Shown: piece by piece, positions 1-11,965 of the stretch
How the letters are laid out: every line of letters begins with the position of its first letter
How positions within the stretch are numbered: position 1 is the first letter of the stretch
Assembly (NCBI GenBank): GCA_023101725.1
Contig: JALJCO010012682.1
Location: 558,001 to 622,000 of the forward strand
Direction: 5' to 3'
Length of the DNA stretch: 64,000 nt
DNA from: Atherinomorus stipes
Lineage: Eukaryota > Chordata > Actinopteri > Atheriniformes > Atherinidae
Notes under the pieces: model-generated
Told to the model about the DNA's origin: nothing
Seen by the model: the letters and a program-made list of their open reading frames with translations, nothing else
Database searches by the model: none
Program-made: the position numbers and the translations under genes

Positions 1-138
1 CCAAAATATAAAATTTTATCTTTAAGTTTCTTTGGGGAAAATTATAGTTTTAGAATTGGTTGAACAAAACACTGTGTATTTTGTAATTGAGTGGATGCTT
101 AAACTCGTATTTGAACAATTGTCTCCTTGAATTTTCAG

Positions 139-3100
139 TCTCAGGTGGAGGACCGCCTGGACAGACTGGATGATGTAATCCATGTTCTGAGGAACCATGC
201 TGTGGGGCCTACAGCTGGTCTACTCACTGACATCCATGGCCTGCTGAACCAATCCCATCATGGCCATCCGGGCTCTGCCAGCACTTTACCGCTCACCTGT
301 CACACTCCAGCCATGGTTAACAAACATTTCTTTGAAGTATTTAAAGCAGGGCAAGGCCCTGTGCATGGAAATTCCATGTTGAGTGCTGTCGGTATTTAGT
401 TTCAAGAATTTTCCGTCGGCTATGTCTGCATGTTTTCCTCATGTAAAGGTTGTTGTCCTTGAAATAGGAAACTGAGCACAATGGGAGATGACTGTAAGGT
501 TGTGGGCCTTGTATGGGGAGTGTACAGTATGTGCAGACTCTAATTCCATTGTAGTGTGATGAGGATGGCAGCATTGTGAACTCTTGTTCCAGCATGTTTC
601 CTTCTCAGCAAACCAGGGGATTTTAGCCCAGCTGGAGTGGAAGTTCACAGTATTTCAGGGGGAAAGGGGTTTTTAGTTTAATCCTTTGGGAGAGGGGGTA
701 TTAAATTCTCCCCACTTTTTTTTTTTTTCAAAATGATGTGTCAGATAGAAATAGATCATTCCTGAGGAGAATTAGGGGTATGTTTAGGGAGTATGTAGTA
801 GTTTTAAGAGAAGGATTAAGATAGTCTGAGATTAAATTAATTCTGCAGAGCTAGAGATCTACTCAGGGTTACTTTGGAAATGAGTGGGCAGATGTTGGTT
901 TTGTGACTTATGTACCACTGGTTGGATAATACAAGTGAATGACCGTCTTAGAAAGATTTATGGAGCCATAAGATTGTTAACACTTAACATTTAGAGGATC
1001 TTCATCTGCTGAATGCTCTATCATAGACACATTTATCTCATCTGGTTCTTTGTGTGTCATAAAGGTTGAAGCTGTCACCATGAACAACAACCACTCAGCC
1101 TTCCAGAGCCGCACACAAAACGGCCAACCATACCCACCCAGACAGAGGACCACACTTCAGTCTATTCAAGGAGGAGGGGAGGAAGAGGCGAGTTATTCCC
1201 CTTATTTATCAACCCCTGGGTTCATACATTTAACCTTGTTTGTCTGAGACTTTTTAAAATTTAAATCATTTAATATTTTGTGTGACCTCTTGCAGGTGGT
1301 TTAGGACTTCAGAGCAATCTGGAGTTAAAGATGGAAGGCAGGGAAAGGGAAGAGATGATGCACACCAATCACGGCCACAGCTCAGACAGCCCGAGATCAG
1401 ATGAGGAGAGTGAGCTCAAAAATGGAGAAAACAGCGCAAGAAACAGGTAAACCCCTCCCCCTGCTATCTCTAAGGAGGAAGGGGAAAACATTTAGATGCA
1501 AATCAAGCTCTAAATGATGAGTAATAACCTGCAGTGGATTAAAAAACAAGGCACATAAAAAGTATTATGATCCATTAATAATAGAAAGTTAACACAAATG
1601 ACAGTTTTTCAAAGTCCCTCTGTTAAAAACAGGAAGATCCATCTTCGGTCTGACTCATTTAAAATACTCTCGGACCTCCTGCTGGGGAGGACAGCTGTGT
1701 CTGGGGGAGATGGTCTGGCCCTGCCTCTCATTTTTCTTCATGTTGCATCGAGCTGCAGTCAATTAGATGCAGGAAAAAGACCAATAAGGACAGCTGCTGT
1801 GGTTTACCTTTTCATGCAAAAGCCATCAATGATAGAAAGGTGTACTTAGTTTAACCCTTTAAACCCTGAACAAAGAAATAATGGGTAGAAAAATCTAAAG
1901 TACTTATTTGGTATTTTAACAAAATGTAATAATTAAATAAATAATAATTGCATACATGTACTCTATTTGTTATTGTTTGATGTGTCACATTTATTGTAAT
2001 GTGACAGAAATCCTCTAAGTAAGTAAGTATTTCTGTAGTTTGTGTACAACAGAGTTTTGAGCAGTCTTTACTATGAAAAAGAACAAAGCAAAGTCTCTCT
2101 TCAGAGCGGCAACATAATCAACAGTCATATATACATTTATATACATTTATTTATATACATATATATATTGCTTTTTGAGGGAATAATTTGCATTATTAGC
2201 ACATTTTGAGAACTCAAAAATACAGTGTTACAAAAGAGGAGTGAAACCGGGGCAAGGTTAAGCTTCTGTAATTTATTACAGTTGTGTTGTCTGACTTGAT
2301 TCATTTGCCCCTTATCGTTCATGAATAAAAATCACCCTACAAAATGGATTGAAACAAAGAATTACTAGTTTTAAGAAGATTAACATATTGACCATAAAAA
2401 GTCCAAACACAATGGTATTTGATAATCAAAGTAAGAAAGAAAGACAAATCTAAACCGACTAGATCATTAGTATTGATAAAATACTTAAAATAGTCAAATT
2501 TATTATTGTAATTTATTAATAATATGCTGCTTGAACTTAAAATCAGTCAAGTGAAGGTTATAGTTTGTTTCTGACATCAAACATGGTTTGAAATAGTTTA
2601 TGGTGTGAGCCACAGATTACAGCACACATCCCGGTTTCTCTATTTTCAGAAGTCAGTTCAGGACAAACATCTTATGACATCTGTGCTGATATCTGAGGTC
2701 ATGTTTTCATATTGTTTAGGTGATATCTTTATTGACACATTAACCCCAGCAACAATTTTATACTTTTTATTGAGTTTATTTGGTCTTTTTTTTCAATGTA
2801 AATGACTAAATAAAGAAGAAGAAAACAAAGCAAAATGGTCATTAAAATCTGACCCTAAAAGTTAATAAATATGGATAATGAGATTGTAAACACAGATGTT
2901 CTAAGGAGATTAAATGTTGACACTGTTAGAACCTTTTTGATCCACAAAATACTATATTTGATGAGTTAACCTCAGGAGACCAAATATACTGAAATGTTGA
3001 CTCAGTGACCAGCAGAGGGCAGAGAAATCCAGTCTAACTCAGTGTACTAACTAACACAACTCTCTTTCCCTTTCTAATTGCATCTTCTTCATCTTGAATA

Positions 3101-3822
3101 TATGAGGCTTGATTACAGCAGTTCTTTACTCATGTTTTGCTGTAGTATCCATGAGGATGAGGAGCTGAGCCCAGAGCAGAAGGCCGAACGTGAGCGAGAG
3201 AGGAGGATGGCCAACAACGCTCGTGAGCGTCTGCGCGTGCGGGACATCAACGAGGCCTTCAAGGAGCTGGGTCACATGTGTCAACTGCACCTAAAGAGCG
3301 AGAAGCCGCAGACCAAACTGCTGGTGCTGCACCAGGCCGTGGCTGTGATCCTCAGCCTGGAGCAACAAGTCAGAGGTCAGTCAAGAGCTGCTGTTGTTCT
3401 CTGATAATTCATCCAACATGTTACAGTACATACTTACGCAAATCTTAGTTTCTTGCTGTCATTACTGAAGTAATTAATGTATTTCTGGCTACACGGGGTA
3501 GCCAAATAGGATGTAAACAGAGCTTCTGAGTCTGACAGTGCATTTGGTTTGATTAGCCAAGATTTATTAATGCCATACAAGTAGCTTCTCAGAACTGAAA
3601 TATCTGGGTGAGCATCTTACATTAGAAATAATAATTAAGTCTTGACAAAAACTAATCTGTTATTTGTTGCGTCCCACAGAGAGGAACCTGAACCCGAAGG
3701 CAGCGTGTTTGCGAAGAAGAGAGGAAGAAAAAGCATCCTCTGTCATGACAGATCCACAGTCTGTGCATCTTGCTTTTCATCCAAGTCTGACAGACCCAGC
3801 AAACCCCATGGGCCACCTTTGA
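139..3822 (+). CDS. tcf12: E-protein (class I bHLH) transcription factor, HEB/TCF12 type, C-terminal 275 residues
   Basis: Nuclear transcription factor that dimerises with tissue-specific bHLH proteins and binds CANNTG E-boxes. Only the 3' part is in the window. Coding exons: 139-315, 1065-1191, 1296-1446, 3146-3375, 3680-3822 (TGA), joining in frame (828 nt). The first exon encodes the E-protein hallmark [10 protein letters not shown]...[10 protein letters not shown]. Exon 3146-3375 holds the bHLH, with the basic stretch [20 protein letters not shown], and [14 protein letters not shown], which fits TCF12 better than TCF3 (LNSEK) or TCF4 (LKSDK). The last exon encodes [10 protein letters not shown] and ends NPMGHL. 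Adjacency to cgnl1 matches human TCF12-CGNL1. Oddities: helix 1 reads KELGHM where family members I know have KELGRM; the THRED motif after the first exon is absent; the first two donors (GTTAAC, GTTATT) are weak, so the boundary at 315 could be wrong. It may be a diverging teleost duplicate. Confidence 0.93.
1592..1850. promoter_or_regulatory. possible tcf12 intronic enhancer (unique, E-box containing)
   Basis: A higher-complexity island in an otherwise AT-rich intron. It carries two CAGCTG E-boxes (around 1691-1696 and 1790-1795) and a homeodomain-like CAATTAG. Judged only by base composition and motifs; conservation cannot be tested here. Confidence 0.2.
3009..3022 (+). promoter_or_regulatory. 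candidate CTCF site, forward orientation
   Basis: CCAGCAGAGGGCAG agrees well with the CTCF core consensus (CCASYAGRKGGCA type). It lies in the tcf12 intron just before the bHLH exon. Motif match only. Confidence 0.35.
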
Positions 3823-3944
3823 GCACCTGATACCCACAACTTAAAGTTTCTCATCAAGTACTTAACTTGTACCATTTTCTATCAGTGATCAGTTTAAATC
3901 CTGGTCCAAATCAATCCATGCATTACAGTAAAGCTCTGACAAAC

Positions 3945-4827
3945 TTAAAGGAGAAGGTCAGGATTTTTGACATAGAGCCTCATTTACAGGTGAGCCATGA
4001 TACTACTTATCACTGAAGACCGTTTCAACATTTCATCCCATTATTCTAGTTCCAGGAGGTTGCTGATGCTAATGCTAGTGCGAGTCAATAGGAATCTGCT
4101 AGCCTGTCATTAAAACCAATCTCATCCACTCCACAGAACATCCGAGACAAATCACCAAGCCTATTTGTGTATATGCCGTGCTAAACTGTTGTTGAACTAG
4201 TAAAACTAGCCTTGTATGACAAATTTTGCATTACATATTGAGAAACTAGCTTCTTAACAGCTGCAGAATTATATGCTTTGCTTCCAAGTAGTTGTGTTAT
4301 TACTTTTGTCAGTGTATTCCGATTCATAGAGATGGTGACAATTAGTTTGATGAAAAAAAGTTCAAAATCGTCTTCAAAATCCGACATATCCTCATGCCTT
4401 TCAGACGTGGCCGTAGTTCTGACTGTATATTTGTGTAATCAAATTCTGTCATGCATGTAGCAGCAGATGACATCACTCCACTGCTAAATACAGGAAGTAA
4501 AACTTTGTCAAGTGTCTCAGCGGCAACAATAAAAATGCAACGGAATGCAGGCTAGTTTTATTTGTAACATTACTCTGTCAACACGGCATTAACACAGATA
4601 GTCTTAAGTTATAAAGGATTCGCCTCCGATGTTCTGAGGAGTGGTTAAGATTGTTTTTAATGACAGGCTAGCAGATTCCTATTGACTTGCACTAGCATTA
4701 GCATCGACGACCTCCTGGAACTAGAATAACGGAATGAAATATGTTGAAACTGTCTCCAGCGATAAGTAGTATCCTGGCTCACACAAAAATTAGGCCCTAT
4801 GTCAAAAATCCCGAAGTTCCCCTTTAA
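3945..4827. mobile_element. TTAA-flanked MITE with long inverted arms
   Basis: The left end starts TTAAAGGAGAAGGTCAGGAT. The right end read on the other strand starts TTAAAGGGGAACTTCGGGAT. Both continue through a shared block (GATACTACTTATC, GTTCCAGGAGGT, GATGCTAATGCTAGTG, AGGAATCTGCTAGCCTGTCA), so the arms are alignable over more than 200 bp each. TTAA at both termini is the target duplication expected of piggyBac-type transposition. There is no transposase ORF inside, so it is non-autonomous. It is inserted in the probable 3' UTR of tcf12. Confidence 0.75.
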
Positions 4828-5942
4828 TTCTGTCAAACTGTAATGACTTCTAGTAGTTCAATTTCAAATATAGTCAAAATTTAGTAGACTATATTTTGAG
4901 GGGTTTTTTTTCTATTGTAATAGTGACATTACACTGTCATTATTTCCTATACACTGTTTCTTTGATGTCCAGATGTTAAGTGAAGAGCATCCCGGGACCA
5001 TCCAGTTGCGTTGAATTTCCAGCATTCCCAGTGAACCGGACTGGTACACTGAGCTCATCTGCTCTAAAAAAGAAAGAGTGGTGCCGTTGAACAATCATCT
5101 CCTCGCTTCCCAAAATGGACTTTTTAACTTTGTGCCTGAATTTTACTTGTAAGAGACAAATGCATTGTAAACTGCAGATGTTTTGTACATATTTTGTATA
5201 TTTATTGGTGATCTTTCTGTTGCAATACACCAGAATGGATGAACTCTGGTGCTAACATGATTTCATCTGCAGCCTAAATTTGGCAGAATCAGACGGGTTT
5301 GTGACTAACATGTCAAGCGTATCACTATTTACCACATACACTTTCTACTGAGCTCAGAGGACTGGCATTTTCGCATATGTGTTTTCAGACATTTAGTTTG
5401 TTTCATGGCGTATGTGTGCGCGTGCGTGTGAATGTTACAGGGGTTTGAGCATTCTGTGAATGAGCAGATCTCCAAGAATGATGTTTAACATGTGGGCATC
5501 CTCTGTTGTATGTAAATCTGTTCCATATATTTGTGTTATTGCACTGTTAACAGGACTACATGTACAGAAACACTGGTGGATGAAATCCCTCTTCTCAGTG
5601 TATATTTCTCTTTGGATGTAGTCAAACTCTTTGCATGTTTCAGTTTTTAATAGGGCATTCATTTTTTGTAAGTTATAAGTTATCTTTTATACAAATATTT
5701 CCAGCTTACTATTGTCTTTATTTGCTTTTGTTAATGAATTTACACAAGGACACTGTTTTTGTGCAGTTTACTAGATGTAGCCTCATTTTATGCTCTGAGC
5801 AGTACAGCATTACAAAATATTGATGTTTGCATATCACACTGCTGAATATGATAATAATAATAATCGTAAATACTCTTATTACATGTACAGTATGTGTACA
5901 GTTTGAGGTAGCTTGCAGGATGTGTCAATATAACATTGTAGC

Positions 5943-5948
5943 AATAAA
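5943..5948 (+). terminator. candidate tcf12 poly(A) signal
   Basis: Canonical AATAAA followed within 10 bases by a T-rich stretch. It is the last such signal before the repeat-filled intergenic region. Confidence 0.45.
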
Positions 5949-6259
5949 TGTCTTTTTTTCCAAATGATTTGAGTCTCTGTTCTATAATGTCAAAGATTAA
6001 AACACTCATATATAGAGAAGCTTGCCAGGCTGCAGTACACTATTGAGATGGTTACAGTCATTACAAAAGTATGACTTCCTCCTGTTGTGAAATTTTACAC
6101 ATCAAGACAATTTAAAAAAGTGATGTTAGTTCCAATCACATGCTAAAATTAGGTAAATGCAATCTTATGTTGCATAATTATAAAAACTAAGCCAAAATAC
6201 TAAAACTAAATAGATCCCATTACTCAATATTTTGTAGATTCTCGTATTGCTAAGCTGTT

Positions 6260-6281
6260 TTTTTTTTTTTTTTTTTTTTTG
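6260..6281. repeat. T homopolymer tract
   Basis: A run of more than 20 T in the AT-rich spacer after tcf12. The rest of 5966-6440 shows no supported gene or element. Confidence 0.8.
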
Positions 6282-6439
6282 CCAAATGAGTCACATCATG
6301 GTCAATCATCTCTAATTTTAGTTCCGCCTGTACAAAGGAAATTGTCCCAGAGCTCTTGTAGTTTGTTGAAGTCCAGCTTTGCAAACCTAAACCCATGCTG
6401 CCATGTTCTTTTTAGAGGGAAAAGCCTTTTTTCTATCAA

Positions 6440-6547
6440 CCCCTACACTGAAAAAAGGAATCGTTGAACCAACTTAAAAATATCAGCTCAGTTGGCCACA
6501 TCTAATAAAATTAAGTTGAGTAAACAACTTAAAAAAAATAAATAAAT
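6440..6547. repeat. MITE-like fragment left of the LINE
   Basis: Contains CACTGAAAAAAGG and GTTGAACCAACTTAAAA. A related word, TTGGTTCAACTTAATAAA, occurs in opposite sense right of the LINE (about 9420-9440), so the LINE may have inserted into an older inverted-repeat element. Weak evidence. Confidence 0.3.
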
Positions 6548-9328
6548 CAATTCTGGAATGCGCTGCTAGGTGGCTGCAGTTTGTAACAGCTCTCCCTTAG
6601 CTTTTGTGTTTTTTTCAAATATAGCTGTCTTTTTATTGGCATTACTTGTCAAATTAGGTTTTCTGTGAGGATTTTTTATGCTGGTTTGAAGGCTTTGCAA
6701 TTCAGGAGATTTTTCCTCATATATTTGGCTTTTTCACTACTTGTTATGATGTGTATCCATAGCAACGGAAAAATTGTTTACCACCGGAATCAACTGTTAA
6801 AACTCTCCCAAATCAAGATTTCCAGCTAAATAACACGTCAAATTCCAGTGGAGTTAAGGAGAAAGACAAGAGGATGCAGGGCAGGGGTAAGGCAGAGAGA
6901 AAAACGGTGGAGATTTAAACCATTTCTTCCAACTGTTGTGATGGGTAATGTGAGATCGCTAGCTAACAAGATGGACAAGCTTGAAGTGCTAACAAGGTCT
7001 CAGAAAGAGTACAGAGAGTGCAGTATCATGTGTTTCACTGAGACATGGCTGCACGAACACATCCCGGACTGTAATGTGTCTGTACACGGCTTCGAGACGG
7101 TCTGTGCAGACCGAAATAAACAGCTCAGCGGGAAGCTAAAGGGAGGCGGAATTGCAGTGCTGGTCAATCAGCGTTGGTGCCATTAGGGACACATCACTGT
7201 CAAGGAGAAGATCTGCACAAGAGACATTGAACTGTTAGCTGTAAGTTTTCATCCATATTATTTACCCAGAGAGTTTGCCTGTGTTATTCTGGTAGCAGTT
7301 TATATAATACCGGGTACCGCACCAGAGACAGCCTGTGATGTCATCAGCTCCGTCGTGGCAAAACTACAAACACAGCATCCAAACTCATTCATGGCGATCT
7401 CTAGAGACTTCAACAACGTCTCCCTCTCTGCTACATTGCCAACTTTCCAGAAGTTTGTCCGCTGCTCCACCAGAGAAAATAAGATTTTGGACTTATTTTA
7501 TGCAAATACAAAGAATGTATACAGCTCCTCTGCCCTGCCTCCTTTAGGAAGATCAGATCATAATCTGGTTCTTCTCACCTCCACCTACGAGCCCATCGTT
7601 CAGCAGCAACCAGTCATTAGGAGGACGATTAAAACCTGGTCTACTGAGACTGAAGATGCTCTGAGAGGGTGCTTTGAGGCCACAGGTTCACAGAGGACTG
7701 GAATGTCCTCTGTGAACCTCATGGAGACAACATCAACACCATGACTGAGTGTGTGACAGATTACATAAACTTATGTGTGGACAACATCGTTCCAACAAGA
7801 ACAGTGAGGTGTTTCCCCAATAACAAACCCTGGATCACCAGTGACCTGAAAAAGCTGCTGAACATCAAAAAGAAAGCTTTCAGGGATGGAGACAGGGAGT
7901 TACTGAAGACCACACAAAAACAACTGAAAACACAGACTAAGAAGTGCAAGGAGGACTACAGGAAGAAGTTGGAGAGCCAGCTCCAGCAGAACAATGTGAG
8001 GGATGTGTGGTCGGGAATGAAGAAGATCACTGGCTTCAAGTTAAAGGGGGACCAGACTGACGGAGGTCTGGACAGAGCTAACGAACTGAACATGTTCTTC
8101 AATAGGTTCAGTTCCCCCCTGCCGACAACCCAACACACCACACACCTTCCATGAGCCCACAGCTTTCCTGTCCCACCTCCACTCTGTCACTCTGCACCTC
8201 AGTCATGGACCTGAACACAACCTCCTCTCCCTCCACATCAGGACATCCTGAGACCTCTTTTGCCTCCACCTCCAGCCTAACTTTCTCCTGTGACCAGGTC
8301 AAGAAACAGCTAGAGAAACTGAACCGGAACAAGGCTGCAGGTCCAGATGGTGTCAGTCCCAGAGTTCTCAAGACCTGCTCAGAACAACTATGTCTGGTTC
8401 TCCAGCACCTTTTTAACACCAGCCTGAGACAGAACAGAGTTCCTGTGCTGTGGAAAACATCCTGTCTTGTTCCCGTCCCTAAAAAACCACAACCAGCTGA
8501 ACCAAATGACTACAGGCCAGTTGCTCTGACATCTCACATCATGAAAGTCCTGGAGAGATTCTTACTGGCTCACCTCAACAAGCAAGTGAATACCTTTCAG
8601 GACCCATTAAAGTTCACATATCGTAATGGGCTTGGGGTTGAAGACGCCATCATCTTCTTGCTTCAGAGAGCCCACTCTCATCTGGACCAGTCAGGCAGCA
8701 CTTTGAGGGTCATGTTCTTTGATTTTTCAAGTGCCTTTAATACTATTCAGCCTGCTTTGCTATGTGAGAAGCTCCATAACTTCCAGGTGGATCCCTCCAC
8801 AACCGCCTGGATTTACGACTACCTAACAAACAGACCACAGTTTGTGAGACTGAAAGGTTGTGTGTCTGAGATGGTGGTCAGCAGCACTGGAGCACCACAA
8901 GGGACTGTACTCTCACCATTCCTCTTTACACTGTACACCTCAGACTTCCAGTACAACTCTGAGTCCTGTCATCTGCAGAAATACTCTGATGACTCTGCAG
9001 TTGTGGGGTATATCAGTGACGGACAAGAAGCCGAGTACAGGGAACTGGTCAATCAGTTTGTGAAATGGTGCGGTAACAATCAGCTCATCTTAAATACCAG
9101 CAAGACTAAAGAGATGAATGTTGACTTCAGGAGGAGCAAGAATAAGCAGCATAGCCCTGTCTACATCCTGGAAGAGGAGGTGGTGGAGAACTACAAATAC
9201 CTTGGAGTTCAGCTCGACAACAGACTCGGCTGGAAATGCAACACTGACTACATCTACAAGAAAGGTCAGAGCAGACTCTCTGAATACTTTATTCATCCTT
9301 CTGGGATGAATAAAGTATTTTTCATTTA
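6548..9328 (+). mobile_element. Decayed CR1/L2-group LINE (endonuclease + reverse transcriptase)
   Basis: Non-LTR retrotransposon copy in the tcf12-cgnl1 gap. The APE-type endonuclease starts near 6940 (MGNVRSLANKMD, CFTETWLHEH, GGGIAVLV) and reads to an in-frame TAG at 7184-7186. It resumes in the same frame (DFNNVSL, GRSDHNL) until a frameshift near 7690. A second frame covers 7741-8150, and a third holds the RT at 8151-9328: NKAAGPDGVSPRVLK, DYRPVALTS, FFDFSSAFNTI, GAPQGTVLSPFLFTLY and the catalytic YSDDSAVVG. The usual GDFN motif reads RDFN. The C-terminal RT region is missing: after KKGQSRL the sequence jumps to a 3' tail. Inactive copy. The 5' boundary is approximate, and clade assignment (L2/Maui versus other CR1-group) is from remembered motif similarity. 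Confidence 0.88.
9283..9319. repeat. Perfect fold-back at the LINE 3' end
   Basis: Two 16-bp arms, AATACTTTATTCATCC (9283-9298) and GGATGAATAAAGTATT (9304-9319), are exact reverse complements around a 5-base loop. The right arm resembles the usual LINE 3' tail (ATAAAGTATTTTT). Confidence 0.85.
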
Positions 9329-9448
9329 ATTTAATTTCAAAATAAAATTAAATTGAAAAAAAGTTTGTTTTTTAAGTTCAATTCAATTTTATTTAGGTAG
9401 TGAACATTGAAAATGTCTGTTTGGTTCAACTTAATAAACTTAATTATA

Positions 9449-9690
9449 TACACTACTCACAAAAAGTTAGGGATATTCAACATTCTTTTTTTGGAGAACA
9501 GAATGATGCGGAATAAATTTTTAACCATTGCCCAATGTACATGTGCGTTGAAAAGTTCAGAGAAAGTTTGATTCAGTTCACCTGGAAAGGTTGTAGTGGA
9601 TTTTAGATTCATTCTGACATCATACAAATGCGATTACAATACAAATGCCATACAATACGATTATTTCTTCACAAAATTTGATATTTAACA
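9449..9690 (+). mobile_element. Tc1/mariner-like terminal fragment
   Basis: TACACTACTCACAAAAAGTT followed by AGGGATATTCAAC resembles a fish Tc1-like terminal repeat and begins after a TA. No transposase remnant was recognised. The stretch from 9690 to 10060 shows nothing else I can name. Confidence 0.4.
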
Positions 9691-10066
9691 TGCTGAGGCA
9701 GATGTAGTTTGCAGATTTTTATTTATTTATTTATTTAGAGAGGGGGGCTGCTTTCTTTTTATCATTACTTCATCTTACGTTGCCTTAAATTTAGGATCAT
9801 CATATGTGTGACAGCCTTAAAAGAAATATAATGGGCAGAGAGTAGTTGTAAGGAAAAAAATGGAACAAAATTAAATCCAACATGGTCATCTACGTTTTTC
9901 ACAACAGTTTTCCCACATAAGATAAAATTGCTTTATCTAAAACTTTAAGAAGTACATATTTTAATAGGTTTTTTTAGACCCAATATGACTAATTTGAACA
10001 CAAAGCATAGGGCCTATCCTTTGAAGTTAAGTTTAATGACATATACAGAACTTAAGATCCAAATGC

Positions 10067-10146
<80 letters not shown>

Positions 10147-10158
10147 TTCTTTCTTTCA
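10067..10158. repeat. (CTTT)n microsatellite
   Basis: About 22 tandem CTTT units with one irregular unit near the end. ORFs here (poly-FLS or poly-KE) are artefacts of the repeat. Confidence 0.97.
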
Positions 10159-10289
10159 AGTCTATCAGTCAGATTCCCACCCTGCAATAAACTAAAATGG
10201 ATTATCATTATGATAGTGATATAGTGGTACAGTGATTAAAATAAGTTAATTGTTATTGTCATCATACTGTAGGCTTCCCCTGTGATGAT

Positions 10290-10450
10290 GCATTACATCA
10301 CACAAGGCGCCGAGCAGCGGTCATATGATGACAGAGCGGGCAGTGAACGCCTCTCTGCGCGAGGCAGAGTGATCGTGTCCGGCCAGAGGGAGGACAGTCT
10401 GATCGGACGGAGGAGGAGGACTCACCGATCATACTGGAACCCAACAGCGG
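10290..10450 (+). other. cgnl1: Probable non-coding first exon and promoter of cgnl1
   Basis: A GC- and CpG-richer island ends in a strong donor, AACAGCGG|GTAAGT (donor GT at 10451), upstream of the first cgnl1 coding exon with no closer gene. There is no TATA box. The 5' limit is a guess from composition. Confidence 0.5.
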
Positions 10451-10857
10451 GTAAGTTTCTGATCGATTAAGACTAAGATCTGCTCTAAGTGGGCGAGTTT
10501 TAAGCGATTTATCATCTGATCAGTGGGACTTTTAAGGACTTTTCTTCAACTTTTTGAGGGTTCACATTTTATCTTTCGTTTCCTTCTTCATTCAACGCTG
10601 AAACATTATTTTCGATTGCCTGTTTTCTATTCGTTTAAGCTTGCTTGTTATGATGAGGAAGAATTAATGTGATATTTGGATAAACTTTTTGACAGAGAAT
10701 GTAGCCTCGATACAATTTACCTGCACAGGAAACAAAAGTCTTCTCAACCAAAAATATGCTACATATAAACTCGACTTAAACAGTAAATTTAAGTCATAAG
10801 CTTTATAATTCGTAACGCGTTTGTATTATTCGCGAGCTCACAATTCAACGAAAGCAC

Positions 10858-11965
10858 CAGGATCAGAATCAGAACAACTGTATCAATCCTTGGAGAGAAA
10901 CTGAACTGTTGTATCAGCAACCAAAAGGATAACAAGAACTTAAAAAACAAGCAATAGTTAAGATAAGCAAAGGTGAAAAATAATAAACATTGATATTTAC
11001 ATATGAGAAGGCGTATAGTATAGATACCTCTGCTTAATATATACCCATATACAGTACATACAGTTTTAAGTGTACCCTATACAGCTACAATACACCCGCA
11101 TGCATGTATACAAATCCACACACAGTGTAGACATTAGTAGTCAGTACAGTCCTCAATGCATCTGTCCAAGGTGGCTAATGGCGGTGGTGGTCTTACAGAG
11201 CCTGACAGCAGCAGGCAGGAAGGACCTCCTGTTCACTTCCTTTAGGCAGACAGGATGGAGAAGTCTGCTGCTGTAGCTGCTCCTGAGACTGTCCAGAGTG
11301 TCATGCCAGCAGTCTGTCCCTAGCAACCTCCTCCAGACTGGAAAGCTTCATCCCAATGATGAACTCTGCCTTCCTGATAAGTTTGAACTCCCAGATATTT
11401 ACTGGAGATCACACTTTCCATTGCTGTACCCTTGATGCAGACAAGTGAGGGTGGTGGTCTATTCCTGCCAAAGTCCACCACCATCTCTTTTGTTTTGTCC
11501 ACATTCAGCAGCAGGTGGTTCTCCTTGCATCACAACGCGATCCACCAGCTCCCCTGTACGCGTTGTCCTGTCTGTTTTCAGTTCTCCCTGCTATGGCTGG
11601 TGCCATCTGAGAAATTCTGCAGATGACAGGACTCTGTGCTGCACATGAAGTCAGTCGTGCAGGGGATGAAGACAGCACAGTTTCTGGGGGTGCTCCGGCA
11701 GTACTCTCCTTGTTAGATAGTTACTGATCCCCGCAACCAGGGGAGCAGCTGCATGCATGTTCTCCAACTTCTCCAACAGGTTGGATCGTGTTAAAGCTGC
11801 TGGAGAAGTTGAAGAACATTTTGCGCACAGTGGTGTTTGGTTGATCTTTGGTTGGGAGGAAAAAGCCTCCTGCAGCAGATGAATGATTGCATCATCAATC
11901 CCAAGTGAAGGCTGATAGGCAAACTACAGAGGAACCAGGGACCTGAGGTGTCTCAGCTGCCAACA
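10858..11965 (-). mobile_element. Decayed LINE fragment in cgnl1 intron 1
   Basis: On the minus strand, translated pieces with stops and shifts match non-LTR RT: YQPSLGIDDAIIHLLQEA-like around 11850-11960, ESCHLQNFSDG near 11620, then VDKTKEMVVDFGR and SSKYLGVQ (11380-11502). The 3' end at about 10860 carries the TTCTGATTCTGAT-type tail common in fish LINEs. It is more degenerate than the copy at 6.5-9.3 kb. The remainder of this intron, 11966-13766, shows no supported gene. Confidence 0.75.

Larger units (their letters stand above)
3823..5965 (+). other. tcf12: tcf12 3' UTR
   Basis: AT-rich, with no supported gene on either strand. It runs from the TGA to the first good poly(A) signal, AATAAA at 5943-5948, followed by a T-rich stretch. 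A TTAA-flanked inverted-repeat element occupies 3945-4827, so if the whole region is transcribed the element is part of the mature mRNA. The end point is inferred from the poly(A) signal only; earlier alternative ends are possible. Confidence 0.55.

Noticed and set aside
10985..11070. Possible start of a second cgnl1 leader exon
   Set aside because: The sequence belongs to the degraded minus-strand LINE tail and has no donor consensus.
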